The translations under genes were made by a program, and so were the position numbers. Shown here in pieces: positions 48,001-59,000 of a stretch of 64,000 nucleotides of DNA (position 1 is its first letter; the number at the start of each line of letters is the position of its first letter). The notes under the pieces are model-generated. The model ran no database searches and was not told the origin of the DNA. It saw only the letters and a program-made list of their open reading frames with translations. Location of the stretch: assembly GCA_016584495.1 (NCBI GenBank), contig WAID01000003.1, forward strand, positions 1-64,000. The letters are read 5' to 3'. This DNA is from Celoporthe dispersa. Its lineage: Eukaryota; Ascomycota; Sordariomycetes; Diaporthales; Cryphonectriaceae.

Positions 48001-49372
48001 AGCTTTTTGCAATTATATAGTTAGATTGGGAAAATATACTTAAAGCTGCGCAAAAATTCTTTAGAATAATAGATTTTAATTATATAATCGAGATAATCTT
48101 TATAATAATCTATAATAATAAAAAGTATTAGATATTCTATATTATTGAGATTTTCCATTTTTGATTTAGAGAATCTATTAAAATATATAAGCAATTATAT
48201 AGCTATCCAGATTAGATTTATATTATATTTACTATATATAAGGAAATTGCTTATTTTATAAGCAATAATTATTACTAATTATTGAAGGAAATGCATCTTA
48301 TTGCTTTTATATATAAATTGAGATAAGTAGGATTTCTGCGATATCTTTCTTAGCTTATAATTTCTATTTATTATATAGCAAACTATAGATAAATATTAAT
48401 ATAGCTATTCTGAATCAAATTTCGCTTTAATATCAATATATATAAAAGAAAATTAATAGATTTGATGAAATCTAGTATTGAGAATAATTATAATCGATTA
48501 GCAGAGATATCTTAGCTATAGTAGCTAAGTAATTTAGAATTATATAGATATTCAATATAATAAATGCTTATTAATAAGAAAATAATATATTTATATTGAG
48601 AGCGATTAATATAGCTTATATACTAAGACTAGTATTCTAGCTTGATTAAGAATCTTTTATCGCTTATTAGAGTAGATAAATATTAAGCAGATTATTTAAA
48701 TAGAGTATATTTAATCAATTCCCAGATAAGAATATCTATATAGAAGATATTTCTAGAATATTATCAATCTTATTCCTAATATTTATAAATAATAGAACTT
48801 TTATATTAAAGCTTTTTTTATAAGATAAATTATTTCTATACTAGCGATTGAAAAGTAGCAATTCTATAATTTCAAAGCTATCCTTTTAGCTTTTATTACT
48901 TCGAATTCCTTTATAGTAAGAATTCTATCTAATAAATCCGATTAAGCTATTAGTTAGAGAGAGAGAATAAAAGAGTTTCGAATATATAAAAAAGATCAAG
49001 CAATAGAAAGCTTAATGCAAGCGAATCTGGATTAATATCCAAAAGAATAAGGAATAGAATATTGCTGCTGAAGCTATTTAATAAAGATATTAACTGCAAT
49101 GATAAGGAGAATAGTAATAAAATTTGCATAAGCTAGAGATAATAATACTAAAAGTAATAGTAGAGCATTTGCTGAATAATAATGAAAGTTGATCTGAAAA
49201 GGTATAGTATGCTAATTTAATCATTATGCGGATAATAGTTCAAGAGATAATTGCAATAGATTTTTCATTCTATAATTACATTTTAGTCTTTTCTTAATCT
49301 TTATTATCTGAATAAATATAGTATATTATAGTTATAGTTGCAATTTTGGATTGAAAGTTATTAGGGGAGGAA

Positions 49373-49691
49373 TATTATAGTAGCTAGTAAAATAGACTTT
49401 AGGATATGGAATGTAAATGGGTTCTGAGGTTGTTCAGATATAAGAGTGCAGCTTCTGTTTATTTTTTTCTATACTTAGAGAAAAAAAAAATAATAAGCAA
49501 TCTTCCCTTCTTTTCTCAATTTAAGCCCTTTGGACAGATCTAAGGCAGGCTTTTCACTCTGACCTTATGCATGTGTAGCTTTTGTTTATTGTCGTCCTTA
49601 TGACTGATTTAGCATGCTTGGGTTGCATGAGCCTTTGCTCATTGCCTTGATATTCGTCCTTTCGTGCGATGGCGCCTGAGGTTCTGGTTCA
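49373..49691 (+). repeat. 3' LTR of the full-length Ty3-type element
   Basis: Same family as 37320-37639, with its first bases mutated to TATTATAGTAGC. The left half is heavily AT-shifted. The right half still reads GGCGCCTGAGGTTCTGGTTCA-like sequence. Confidence 0.88.
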
Positions 49692-50947
49692 CTACCGTGA
49701 TACTTCTAATGCGACAATAACAAAATCGATTAAAGCTGCTTGTTTAGCAGCTTTTCAAGATGCATTTCGAGTCATATGCAAAGCGACTTATGGAAGCATT
49801 AGTAACGATCTTTGTTGAGAAAGGTTTTGATGCGTTTTGTAGCTTAGGAAAAGGTAGTAGTGATAGAAAATAAGAAGAAAAAAAAGGCTTTATTAATACT
49901 TGATTGCAATAAGGGGTGGATACGGTCTTTTCTCTCTCTCTTTTTTTTTTTCTGCTTCAGAGCGAATAAGTAGCAATCTGAGCAATCGATTCTCGAAATA
50001 GAAGCTAATGTCGAAAGCAATGTAAGAGCATTTAAAGTAGTAGGAAAGGTCGATAGATTGCGTAATTCCAACTGAGTGCCAAAGGCTTTACTATATACTC
50101 AAAGCCTGATAGCACTAGTCCTACCAAGGATAGCTATTTTGTAAATGCTTGACTTACTCTATTGAATAGTCGGTAGCTATTTATTAGCGATAGCTTTATT
50201 CAAAAGCCAAAATGCTTTAAGCTCAATTGGATTAGTTTTTCTCTAATTCACTAGCTATCTATCCGGTAAAAAGTTTGGGACTTATAGTAAATGAGATAAT
50301 CTAATGGCTGCTGTTGGTCATAGAGTATCGCGCGCTGAAACGGATTTCGGAAAACTCTTTTCGACATTCGTACTCCCGCCGGCTCTCAGTTTCCCATATT
50401 TATCCTTGCTCCTCAACTTTCTACACCCTTTTACAGCATTCCCTATGCATTGTTTTTATTGTAATTACGCTTTTATTAATGAAGTATGAACAGCTTCACT
50501 TGACTCGTTTCTGTATTTATTCTTTTATAATAATCCGTACAAGAGATTTTGTGCGAGAGCCAATAACTCACTGGCTCTAGGCTATGCACAGTCTAGGGAG
50601 CCAGCAGCCTCATTCTAAGCAGCTTTAGCTAGGTTAACTAGCTTCCTTCCATTCTTTCCTTCTTTCCTTCTATGACGTTCATTTGAATTATATGGCTCAT
50701 TACCCAAATTTAATTTATGGGCATAGTAGTGTATCAAAAGCAGGAGAAAGCTCGAAGACTCTGCATCTATTTACTCAAGTTCAAGCCCAGCATCCGCTCG
50801 TTTATGCTCTTCCTCAAAGCATGGAAAGTCAGTTTCAAGTTTAATATGATTCCATTCATTATTACGAAGAACAAAGCATTCTTGTCTTAGAATTCGAGTA
50901 GTTCATATGGAGGCTTGGTAATGAATACGCAAGTTCTCGATGCTTCA
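49692..50947. other. Intergenic region right of the retrotransposon
   Basis: No supported gene. Positions 49692-49810 translate into text like TITKSIKAACLAAFQDAFR, reminiscent of the start of a transposon-encoded protein, so it may be a short transposase relic. Positions 50549-50577 are the inverted partner of 34136-34163. A CTTTCCTTCTTTCCTTCT pyrimidine tract is near 50655. Confidence 0.45.
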
Positions 50948-52328
50948 TTACCAGACTAGATCTGGCCTCATTCCAAGACAACTCTCTGACTCTAATTTGG
51001 AACAAAATGTTTCTTCCTCATCCAGCTTAGCAGTTCTCGTGCTCGACGCTTGTTTTGGCACCGCCGGCCAAATCTCCTGTCCACACTGTGCATCCTCCTT
51101 CTTCCGATGTCCTATTACGTCCTTACGGACCGCATCTTGGAAATGCAGCGGGCCCTGCATGTTCTCATTTAGTTTCTTTGTAGTGAAATATTTGTCTTTG
51201 CGAATTTGAGATATCTATGTTTACCTTTTTCTTTGTCGGGGTGAAGTTCCCCATTCACGTAGACTCCGGCATTGATGTTTCGCTGGGCCCCGTCACATAG
51301 TTCCTTATCCTCGGCTAAAACTTGGTGATAGAAGTCGTTTATCTTTGCAAACTCTTCGTCTGTCGCATCTCTATGTCGGTAAACTTCATTCTCGATCCTG
51401 CTGGTAACGGCGGTGATGGGAATCATTCGTTGGATGTAAAACATGTTGTCTCTGTAAACCACAGTAAGCATAGATCCGATGTTGCCCTGGCCAGTGGGAT
51501 AACGACATACGTAATGGTCACAGACGTGCCGGGGTAAAAGTATATGATGGTACGGCGGAACTGCCTTTCTCCCTGGTCTTTGTTGATAATCTCGTGTTCC
51601 AATATTCCCTCCCCGTTCGGCTCCACGCGGTATTTTGAGATGTCTGAGACACCCGCGATGAGAGGGTGTGATGTGGGACAGTGATAACATTCGTTGTAAT
51701 TCTCAATCAGTCCCTTCCAATTCGCGTCCAGATCCATGTCCCATTCATGATCGTAGGCAAATTCTTTAGACAAGTCAAACTTATTCATCCGCTCAGTCTC
51801 ATCAACGCGCAATAGCTGGTCCTCCCACTTCATACTCGGCTCCGTACCCTCATCGGTAGCTTCCAAGTTCACCCAGATGAAGCCGACTTTATCAACGTGT
51901 ACGTGAAGTGGAAGGAGCCCATGCTGGCTTTTGTCAAATTCTTTGACGGTATCGAAGCGCGGTGCCTTGGCTAGATTGCCCTTGAGACCATATGACCAGC
52001 CATGGTATTTGCAGCTCAGGATGTGAGCAGTTCCGCACCGTTTTTCCACCACCGGGTACGCGCGATGTCGACAAAAGTTGTGAAAGCCATTGATATTGCC
52101 ACCACGGTCCTTAATAAGGAAGAAGGAGAAGTTGGCAATGGTGAAACTAACAAAGCTGCCGGTCTCGCCAAGTCGGAGCGAGTGCGTGACTAGAATCCAT
52201 CGCCGTGAAAAGATAGCTCGGCGCTCAAGTTGGTACATAGGCGTTGAGCGGTACCAAGATGATGCGAGCCCCCGTTTGGCTTCGGGCTTGTCTGGTTCAT
52301 TCTGTGAGAGGCCAAGAAATCGCAACAT
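50948..52328 (-). CDS. Rieske non-heme iron oxygenase, choline-monooxygenase/ring-hydroxylase alpha-subunit type
   Basis: Terminal oxygenase that would hydroxylate or demethylate a small substrate using a [2Fe-2S] and a mononuclear iron. The Rieske ligands are C86, H88, C106 and H109 (FCRHRAYPV and CKYHGWSYG). The iron-site motif ENYNECYHCPTSHP carries H216 and H221. Exon 1 is 51511-52328 and exon 2 51225-51451, with a 59-bp intron giving SVTITDNMFYIQRMIP. The last exon (ending 50948) reads GPLHFQDAVRKDV and GQEIWPA, as in the family. Its splice is ambiguous: the acceptor at 51155 fits the family but needs one base removed, while an acceptor at 51136 keeps frame but loses about six residues. 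Length is about 410-416 aa. It begins the catabolic cluster and faces the 2-oxoglutarate oxygenase. This family is not part of the hxn gene set as I know it. Confidence 0.85.
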
Positions 52329-52840
52329 GGTGGTATTTTTCTTAGACCTAAAGAAATTTCATGATACGCACTTTCAAAATAAGAGTACAATTTGGCATTA
52401 AGGCGGCTGAAACTGAGACATGCTCTTAAATGCTCTTGCTGTAGACGCTCAGAGGTATGTAATCACACTAGGATCAGTTGCCCGCTCGCTGCCCGCCTTC
52501 AACGACGGATCTCGGCCAAGCAGTTGCCTATCGGCACAAGAGTGGGGGAACGCCTTCACACACGGCACATGATGTAAATTCGATAAGAGTTCATCCCAGC
52601 CAATTGGAATCAGTGTTTGATAGCCTAGTATTACTTCCCCACTTTCAAGTCTTACGCTGGCTTAAACTCAGGAGCAGCAATGAGCACTATGCCTTCAAGA
52701 TATGAAAGCGCTCGCGTTGGCCCAACAGGTCGGCTCGACGTATGTGTTTGCTCTGAATTTTTTCTCAAGTAGCAACTTCCTTTCGATAGTTGGCGGAAAC
52801 CCATGCTTGCATCGCATATTAACCCGGCGACCAAGAGAAG
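52329..52840. promoter_or_regulatory. Divergent promoter between Rieske and 2-oxoglutarate oxygenase genes
   Basis: About 510 bp between the two ATGs. No gene is supported. No convincing binding-site array was seen. Confidence 0.4.
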
Positions 52841-54044
52841 ATGTCCGCAATGTCTCAAATACCGCTTATCGACTTCGCAGGTGCGTTACTCTCATCAGAC
52901 TGTTGTGTATGGAGCGCACACCAGGCTGACATTCTTCAGACTTTTACTCGCCCGACCCAGCAATCAAGAAGAAAGTTGTGGAACAAGTCCGCAAGAGTTG
53001 CCTGTACAATGGTTTCTTCCAGATCAAGAACCATACCGTTCCTCTCGCGGAGCAAATTGCTGTCATGAATTGTGCGAAGAGTTTTTTCTCCCTTGATCAA
53101 AGAGAAAAAGCAGGTCGTGGCCAAAGAGAACAATACTTGGAACCGCGGATACGAAATGCTCCGGTCACAGATTCTCGAAGAGGGACGCAGCCAGAGTTGA
53201 AAGAGGGTTTTTATATCGGAGACGACATCTCAACAGACCATCCGTATTTTGTCAACAAGAAGCTCAACAGTGGTCCCAATCAATGGCCCCAAAGTCTAGG
53301 GTCTGCGTTCAAGGACACATCCATGGCCTATTACAAGTCCACGGTTGCCTTGGCCGCGGACTTGCTGAAGGCTCTAGCCCTCTCTCTAGACTTGGACGAA
53401 GACTACTTCGTCCGATTCATGAATGGAGCAGTGGCAACGATGCGGTTTCTGCATTACCCTCCTCAGCCACCTGATGCTGACCACAAGCTATCACGGGGCA
53501 TCGGAGCCCACACGGATTTTGGAGCCATTACAGTGCTTCTGCAAGATGAGGTAGACGGGCTCCAGGTCTGGGACAAACACTCTAGCACATGGATTGATGT
53601 AAGCTCTGGGGCCCCCACCCACTCTCCTTCCTTTTTTTTTACAGGAAGGGATGTTTTACTATATTCTGACAGACACTATAGGTTAAACCAACTAAAGGAG
53701 CACTAGTCGTAAATTTGGGAAACCTCATGTCTCGGTGGACTAACGAGAAGTATAAAAGTAATGTCCACAGAGTGATCAATAAGTCAGGCAAGGAACGGTA
53801 CTCAATCCCGCTTTTCGTTTCCGGCAACCCAGACTACATGGTGGAGTGCATACCAACATGCAAAGCGCCCGGCGAGCCGGCAAAATTCCTCCCTGTGACA
53901 GTGCAAGAAGCAGTTTCTGCCGCGTATGCTGAATCATATGGCAGGGCACAGCTTTATAGGCAGGGTCTGGAGCAAGCTGTCAGTACTGATCCGGTGAGGA
54001 CTCACCATGGGGCTAAAAGCAGCATCCCCCAAGTGGTTTCCTAG
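52841..54044 (+). CDS. 2-oxoglutarate/Fe(II) oxygenase (HxnY-like family), two compensating frameshifts
   Basis: Isopenicillin-N-synthase-type dioxygenase, 353 aa, exons 52841-52880, 52940-53598 and 53682-54044 (introns 59 and 83 bp). The start reads MSAMSQIPLIDFA, then DFYSPDP. The iron site is HTDFG (about 53509) and a distal His in SNVHRVI; the 2-oxoglutarate arginine lies in RYSIPLF. Between 53105 and 53184 the frame shifts. An extra A in A5 (53105-53109) and a missing G in G3 (53182-53184) garble about 25 residues, which in the other frame read KENNTWNRGYEMLRSQILEE, a good family match. Net frame is kept. A dioxygenase of this type (HxnY) belongs to the A. nidulans nicotinate cluster; its neighbours here support that comparison, not the substrate. 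Confidence 0.82.
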
Positions 54045-54724
54045 ATATTATTGCCTTGAAATCGACCAATTTGCCCGTAAATAACACGTAGTTCACAACA
54101 ATCCATGCATTTGTGAATTTCATCCAGGATGTACCTCTCCATAATATAGCAGATACAGTGCCAGGTAATACAACTTCTATATTATGGTATGCTGAGCATT
54201 GGCCACTGGATGGCCTTGGAGTCCGGGACTGACCCTCATTGCAAACTTAGCGCGGCGGAATCATGGATCATTTTGCCTACGCACATAATCTCCTTGCTGA
54301 TGGTGTATCAACGAGATTACTTAAATGAACACTGATCTCCTTGAATGCGGACTCTTTAGGGATCACTGTTAAGTTCCGGTATCTGCAACCTCCCCTCAGC
54401 CAGAGTACGTTATCTGTTGGCTAGATTCTCCACAGGGTGTCTCTCATCGGTGAAACTCCCACTCTTGATCCTGATAAGCTTGCATGCATCTTATAAGACT
54501 CGTCCGCCAGCTTTCGATTCTCGTATTCGCTGACTATACAGATAATCGTCCGTGAGGACGGAAGTGCCTGAAGTATTGCTCTTGCATTTGATATAAGGAG
54601 ACTTGTCGTATAAAGCAATCTCCGATGCAATCAATCTACCTACATCTTTTGCTCTTATATACGAGTCTCAGTTACAGGATATTCTCTCCAATTTTCGACA
54701 AGTAGAATTCTATGAAACTAAGCA
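54045..54724. other. Intergenic region upstream of the Dal5-type transporter
   Basis: No supported gene and no repeat recognised. CTTATAT near 54653 may be the TATA region of the transporter gene. Confidence 0.4.
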
Positions 54725-56495
54725 ATGATGTCCGAAGAAATCGAAACTCTGGCAATGCGACAGGAAGCGCCTGATTTGTCGAAGTCTCCAGTCCAAATGG
54801 ACGCGGAAAAAGCCGAAGCCGTCACCCCAGCATCCGATAAATCCTCTGCCGCTGAGGTAGAGAATGGCTTCCAGAATATCTTAATCGATTCCGTCACGGA
54901 GAGAAAGTATCGTATGTGTGGACAGGTTCATCCAAATCGTACACGATCCTTTGTTGGCGCTAATGTTAGGATCGTCGCAGTCTGGAAGCTAGACCTTTGG
55001 CTGCTGCCATTTCTCAGTGTTATGTACTTCTTCAACTCAATTGATAGGGTAAGTAAAGTTTCCATACATACGTTGTAACGTTGACAGTATAGTAGTTGAC
55101 TTCACATTTTTCAAGAATAATTTGGCAAATGCTGAGACAGATGGCTTCTCCGAGGACCTCCACTTAGTCGGTGAAGAGTATTCTCTGCTTGTGCTCTTGT
55201 TTTACATACCCAATGGACTTTGTGACCTACCTCTGAACATGTTAACGAAACGGTTCTCGGGACAGATCATGTTGCCTCTTCTTATGATAGGGTGGGGTGC
55301 TATGTCAATGTTGCAAGTTGCATGTACTAGCTTTGCCAGCATCCTGGTTGTTCGCCTCCTTCTAGCGTGAGTAGCCTAGCAGGACTTAGGGATCCTGTTC
55401 TTTTACCTGTTTCAAATTAATTACTGATTATTTTTCCAGTACACTGGAGGCTGGCTTTTTGCTGGTTCTGTCTTTTATCTGACAATATTTTATACGAGAG
55501 GTGAGCTGGCCTTTCGCATAGCTTTATTCTTTGGAAGTGCTCTGCTAGCAGGTGCATTCTCAGGCCTGTTGGCATTCGCATTGTTCCAAATTGAGAATCC
55601 TCACATAAAAGGGTGGATGTGGCTTCTCATTATTGAAGGTGGCGTTACTGTCATTCTGGGCATAGTGGCCTTCTTCTGGCTACCTGCAACACCACCTAAA
55701 GCCTGGTTTCTAAGTGATGAAGAAAAGGCGATTGCTCGGTTGAGACATCTCCGTGATGGCTCTGGCAAAATTGATGAAGAGTTCAGAATTCGAGAATGCT
55801 TCAGTGCCTGGAACAACCCAAGGTTCGCCATATGGTGTGTCATCAGCTTCACATACCCTGTCGCCTTCTCAACCACTGCCAATTTCCTACCCTTGATCCT
55901 TGAAAGGTTAGGCTACAGCACTATTATTACCAACCTGCTTACGGTCCCCCCGAATCTTGTCGGCTTCATCGTCCTGCTTTTTGTGGCGCACAGTTCCGAC
56001 AAGCACCGAGAGCGAACTTTTCATACAGTCGGTTCTATGGCGCTCAGCTTGGCAGGCCTCATCATCATGGCAGCTGTTCCTCCGGATGAGAGCAGTTGGG
56101 CGATTGGTGTAGCCTACTTCTCCTGCTTTTTGCTTTGCAGTGGCGCCTATATCCCGAGTTGCCTAGTCCACAGCTGGCACAACAACAACAACCTGAGTGA
56201 GACCTCACGAGCTGCTACCACGGGCCTGCTGGTCGGGCTCGGAAATCTTGGTGGAATCATATCTGGTGCGACATTTCGGACGGCTTATGCGCCACGCTAC
56301 ATTCCAACTCTCGTTGCAACGGCTGCTTGTAATATGACCTGTATCTGCTTTACATTAGCTTTGGGGATGTGGATGAGAAGAGAGAATCGCTACCGGGACA
56401 GCGAGGAGAGAACCACGCGGAAAGCCGGCGACATTGACACGAGTGAAATGAACCAGTTGGGAACGAGAGATCCGAGATGGAGGTATTTCGTGTGA
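54725..56495 (+). CDS. MFS transporter, Dal5/Tna1 (anion:cation symporter) family, one frameshift
   Basis: Plasma-membrane importer of carboxylate-type organic anions; the family includes allantoate, nicotinate and other permeases. Exons 54725-55048, 55116-55366 and 55440-56495 give 543 aa after correction. TM1 ends LPFLSVMYFFNSIDR and splices to NNLANAETDGFSEDL, the family motif around the first loop. IPNGLCDLPLNM, RLLLATLEAGF and WGMR-like C-terminal parts follow. A T5 run at 55456-55460 is one base short: six Ts join LEAGFF to AGSVFYLTIFYTRGELAFR. The Tna1 nicotinate permease of yeast and HxnP of A. nidulans belong to this broad type, consistent with the neighbouring genes. Confidence 0.83.
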
Positions 56496-56841
56496 GGAAA
56501 CTCAGCAAATTCGAATTCAGAGTATCCGGTTTCAATAGTCATCGGCGTCCACGGAAAGTGGTACCATTGATGAACACGTATTCGGCCAGACATCTGTTCA
56601 ATAAATAACATGAAAACTAATTGAGCACATGTGATTTAGCGCTGCAGGGGGAAGTCTAGGATGATAATTGTGAAGCTAGCCCTTGCAGTTTAATGCAAAG
56701 AGATGTTTTTGTCCAGAAGCACAAAGTATACAGTGACAGCACTAAGAAAATGCAGCGCTATATACAATTTTAAGGCGGCTCTTATCAAGTCAAGAGACTT
56801 GGTAAATCAAGGCTGTCTGAAGCATATCGTCGCTTCATCGC
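56496..56841. other. Convergent intergenic region
   Basis: This lies between the 3' ends of the transporter and the deacetylase-fold gene. No gene or clear terminator is seen beyond a CAATAAATAACA stretch near 56598 that may serve as a polyadenylation signal. Confidence 0.4.
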
Positions 56842-58379
56842 TCATTTCGTCTTTGATTCTCGATACTTTCGCATCACTTCCTCTGCGTTACCTGGCATGA
56901 GCGCTCCGGGCGCTGGTGTATTCTTGCTTTTGAAGTGATCACACATCTACTATTTGTTAACACCTGGCCCACGCTAAAAGGCTTTTTGTGGGAGATCCAT
57001 ACCTCGGCCATCGTTACCCATTTCACACCTTCGTGCTTGTTGATATGCTCGATGATGCGTTCATGCATCAAAAGCACATGAGGCCGCCCTGAGACATCAG
57101 GATGAATCGTCATTGGGAAAATGAATTGCTCTAACGAGTACAATTAGTGATAAGCCCAACAGCGTATGATAGTCCTCCCTTGGGAGCCTTACCATATTCG
57201 CGATAGAAGTAATCAAAGTGGTCTTTCCAAATGTCTTCAACATCCCTAGAAGGCTGTCAGTGCTCTAGTATAAGGCACGTGGATGAGTAAGAAGATAAAG
57301 GTTTTTTTAGTAGATGCCCATACCTTGGGTTAACCCATCCATGAGAATTCGCTGAGTTTTTGATGAACATCATAGGTGGGAGATCGTCAATGTACCAGCT
57401 CCCAGGGATTTCGACAAGTCCGGTCTCCTGGCCCTTAATTAATGGCTTCATCCTACATCACAGCAGACTTAGTATCACTATGGGGCGTCTCGTTGAAGCA
57501 TATAGCGATTCTTAAGGCAGGAATGATATCGTTGGCCAGGCGAGAAATAAGAGATATGACTTACCACTCCTCTGCTTTCTTAGAATAATCAATCTTTGTC
57601 CAACTGTCGCCGGTACGAAGCCAATATGCTTGGCAATCGTGATGAGACATGGAGTGATCATACTCAATCCCATAGCTAAGCATCAACTCGCAGCCCTCCT
57701 TGCTCGTCTCCCACCACGGCGCAACACTACCCCGTGGGGGCTTGCCGCAAAAGTCGGTAAGCATTTTCCAAGTCTTATCCAAGACGTCTTTCTGCTGCTC
57801 AATGGTCTGCCGGCTTGTCAGCATTACCAGTGCTCGTCCAAAGTGGCACAATGCTTTCGAGAGTCCAAATCTCATCGAAATATTTGAACATTTGACGTCA
57901 CTTCTTAACCACTTTAAATAAGGGTTCCATACTGCCTGAGCCACGTACCATATCACTAGGATTCTCATGACTGTAACCATGGAGACCAATCTCATGGCCA
58001 GCATCGCGCACCATTGCACATTCCTCGGGAAATGTCTCGAGAGAGTGACCGGGAATAAACCACGATGCCTTGATATTGTACTTCTCGAACAGTTTCAGCA
58101 GCCGACGTGTTCCGATAGTACCAGCCCAGATACCTAAAAGTGAAACCTTTTAGCAGGTTGGCTCATATTGCACACTTGAGCGCTATGTTATGGTACTATC
58201 AGACATAAATGACTAACCTCTGCTGATATCGCTGGTGCTGTCTTCGCCGCCATATGACCCGAGCCAACCCGCAACGGCGTCAATATCGACTCCATAGCTA
58301 CATAGCTGACGGTTAGAGCTTGGAGGTAGTCGTATTTACTAGCTATGACATACCAGACCAAAACTTCTTTCTTGCCCAT
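56842..58379 (-). CDS. Polysaccharide-deacetylase-fold hydrolase, probable cyclic imide hydrolase (HxnM-like)
   Basis: 315 aa from eight exons: 58354-58379, 58218-58297, 57949-58133, 57565-57806, 57324-57452, 57193-57245, 57003-57130 and 56842-56946. All introns are GT-AG, 56-142 bp, and the frame is intact. The NodB-type metal site is visible: the YGVDIDAVAGWLGSYGGE aspartates, then GHEIGLHGYSHENP with the two His ligands. PPRGSVAPWWE and the C-terminal FIFPMTIHPDVSGRPHVLLM complete the fold. No signal peptide is present, so it acts inside the cell and not on chitin. In A. nidulans a member of this superfamily (HxnM) hydrolyses a cyclic imide in nicotinate breakdown and acts next to an amidase, as encoded here. 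The assignment by family and context is good; the exact substrate is not shown. Confidence 0.85.
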
Positions 58380-59000
58380 GTCGATGTGTGATGGGGGATA
58401 GATTCAAGCTTTGATGTCTCAAGTTCTATGGTGCCTTCAGGTGAATCGTACTGAAATGCTCATGCTTAACAGAGATTGATCATACATCGACCATACGTCT
58501 TAAGCTATTCTTGATCTGTGGGTCAAAAGATTGATACATACCTAGGTACTTTTCGGTATTCACTGGGAGGAGAGCAAGAAGGTTACTAATCGGAGTCCAT
58601 AGTTTTGGAATTGATCTTGATTTGGAGGTCATAGCTGGTGTCTATCTATGCAGTAAGATGAGTCAATGAAGATAGAGGTGGCAAGCTGAGGTGGTCCCTG
58701 CAGTACCGAGTTGCGTAAACTTGGGCAACATCGTCTCTTGGAGTTGCCGGCAAAGAGATAAGCAGAAAGTGCAGAACGATTTCCCCACTTCTCCACTCTT
58801 GCTGCGTTTAACCCCCGAGATATTATCTCTCCGTTACCGCAACGCTCGTTGTATTCTCTCAAGTACATCAGTCTTATCCTTAGACAAGGCTGGCAACACC
58901 ACAGTAGCCTTCAGCTTCTAAATAAGTTGACACATGATTCTCCAATTCAAAGGTGGACGTTCATACCTACCACAAAGAGAATAGGCAACTTACGCAAAAC
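58380..59000. promoter_or_regulatory. Divergent promoter between deacetylase-fold and SDR genes
   Basis: About 620 bp with no supported gene. Both flanking genes start from it, suggesting shared control. Confidence 0.4.

Larger units (their letters stand above)
37320..49691 (+). mobile_element. Full-length RIP-degraded Ty3-type LTR retrotransposon, 12.4 kb
   Basis: LTRs of about 320 bp (37320-37639 and 49373-49691) flank an extremely AT-rich interior. CTAC on both sides (37316-37319 and 49692-49695) is a plausible target-site duplication. Pol order on the plus strand is reverse transcriptase, RNase H, integrase, which identifies the Ty3 type. The internal region has stops every few codons. 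Very few CpA or TpG remain, as RIP leaves. About 4 kb between the end of pol (about 45.3 kb) and the 3' LTR is without recognisable coding, and 37.6-41 kb is likewise unassigned apart from an expected gag. The element is long for a fungal Ty3 element. Confidence 0.88.

Noticed and set aside
51452..51510. A frameshift in the Rieske gene near VTIT
   Set aside because: A 59-bp GTATGT...ACAG intron explains the frame change and restores SVTITDNMFYIQRM.
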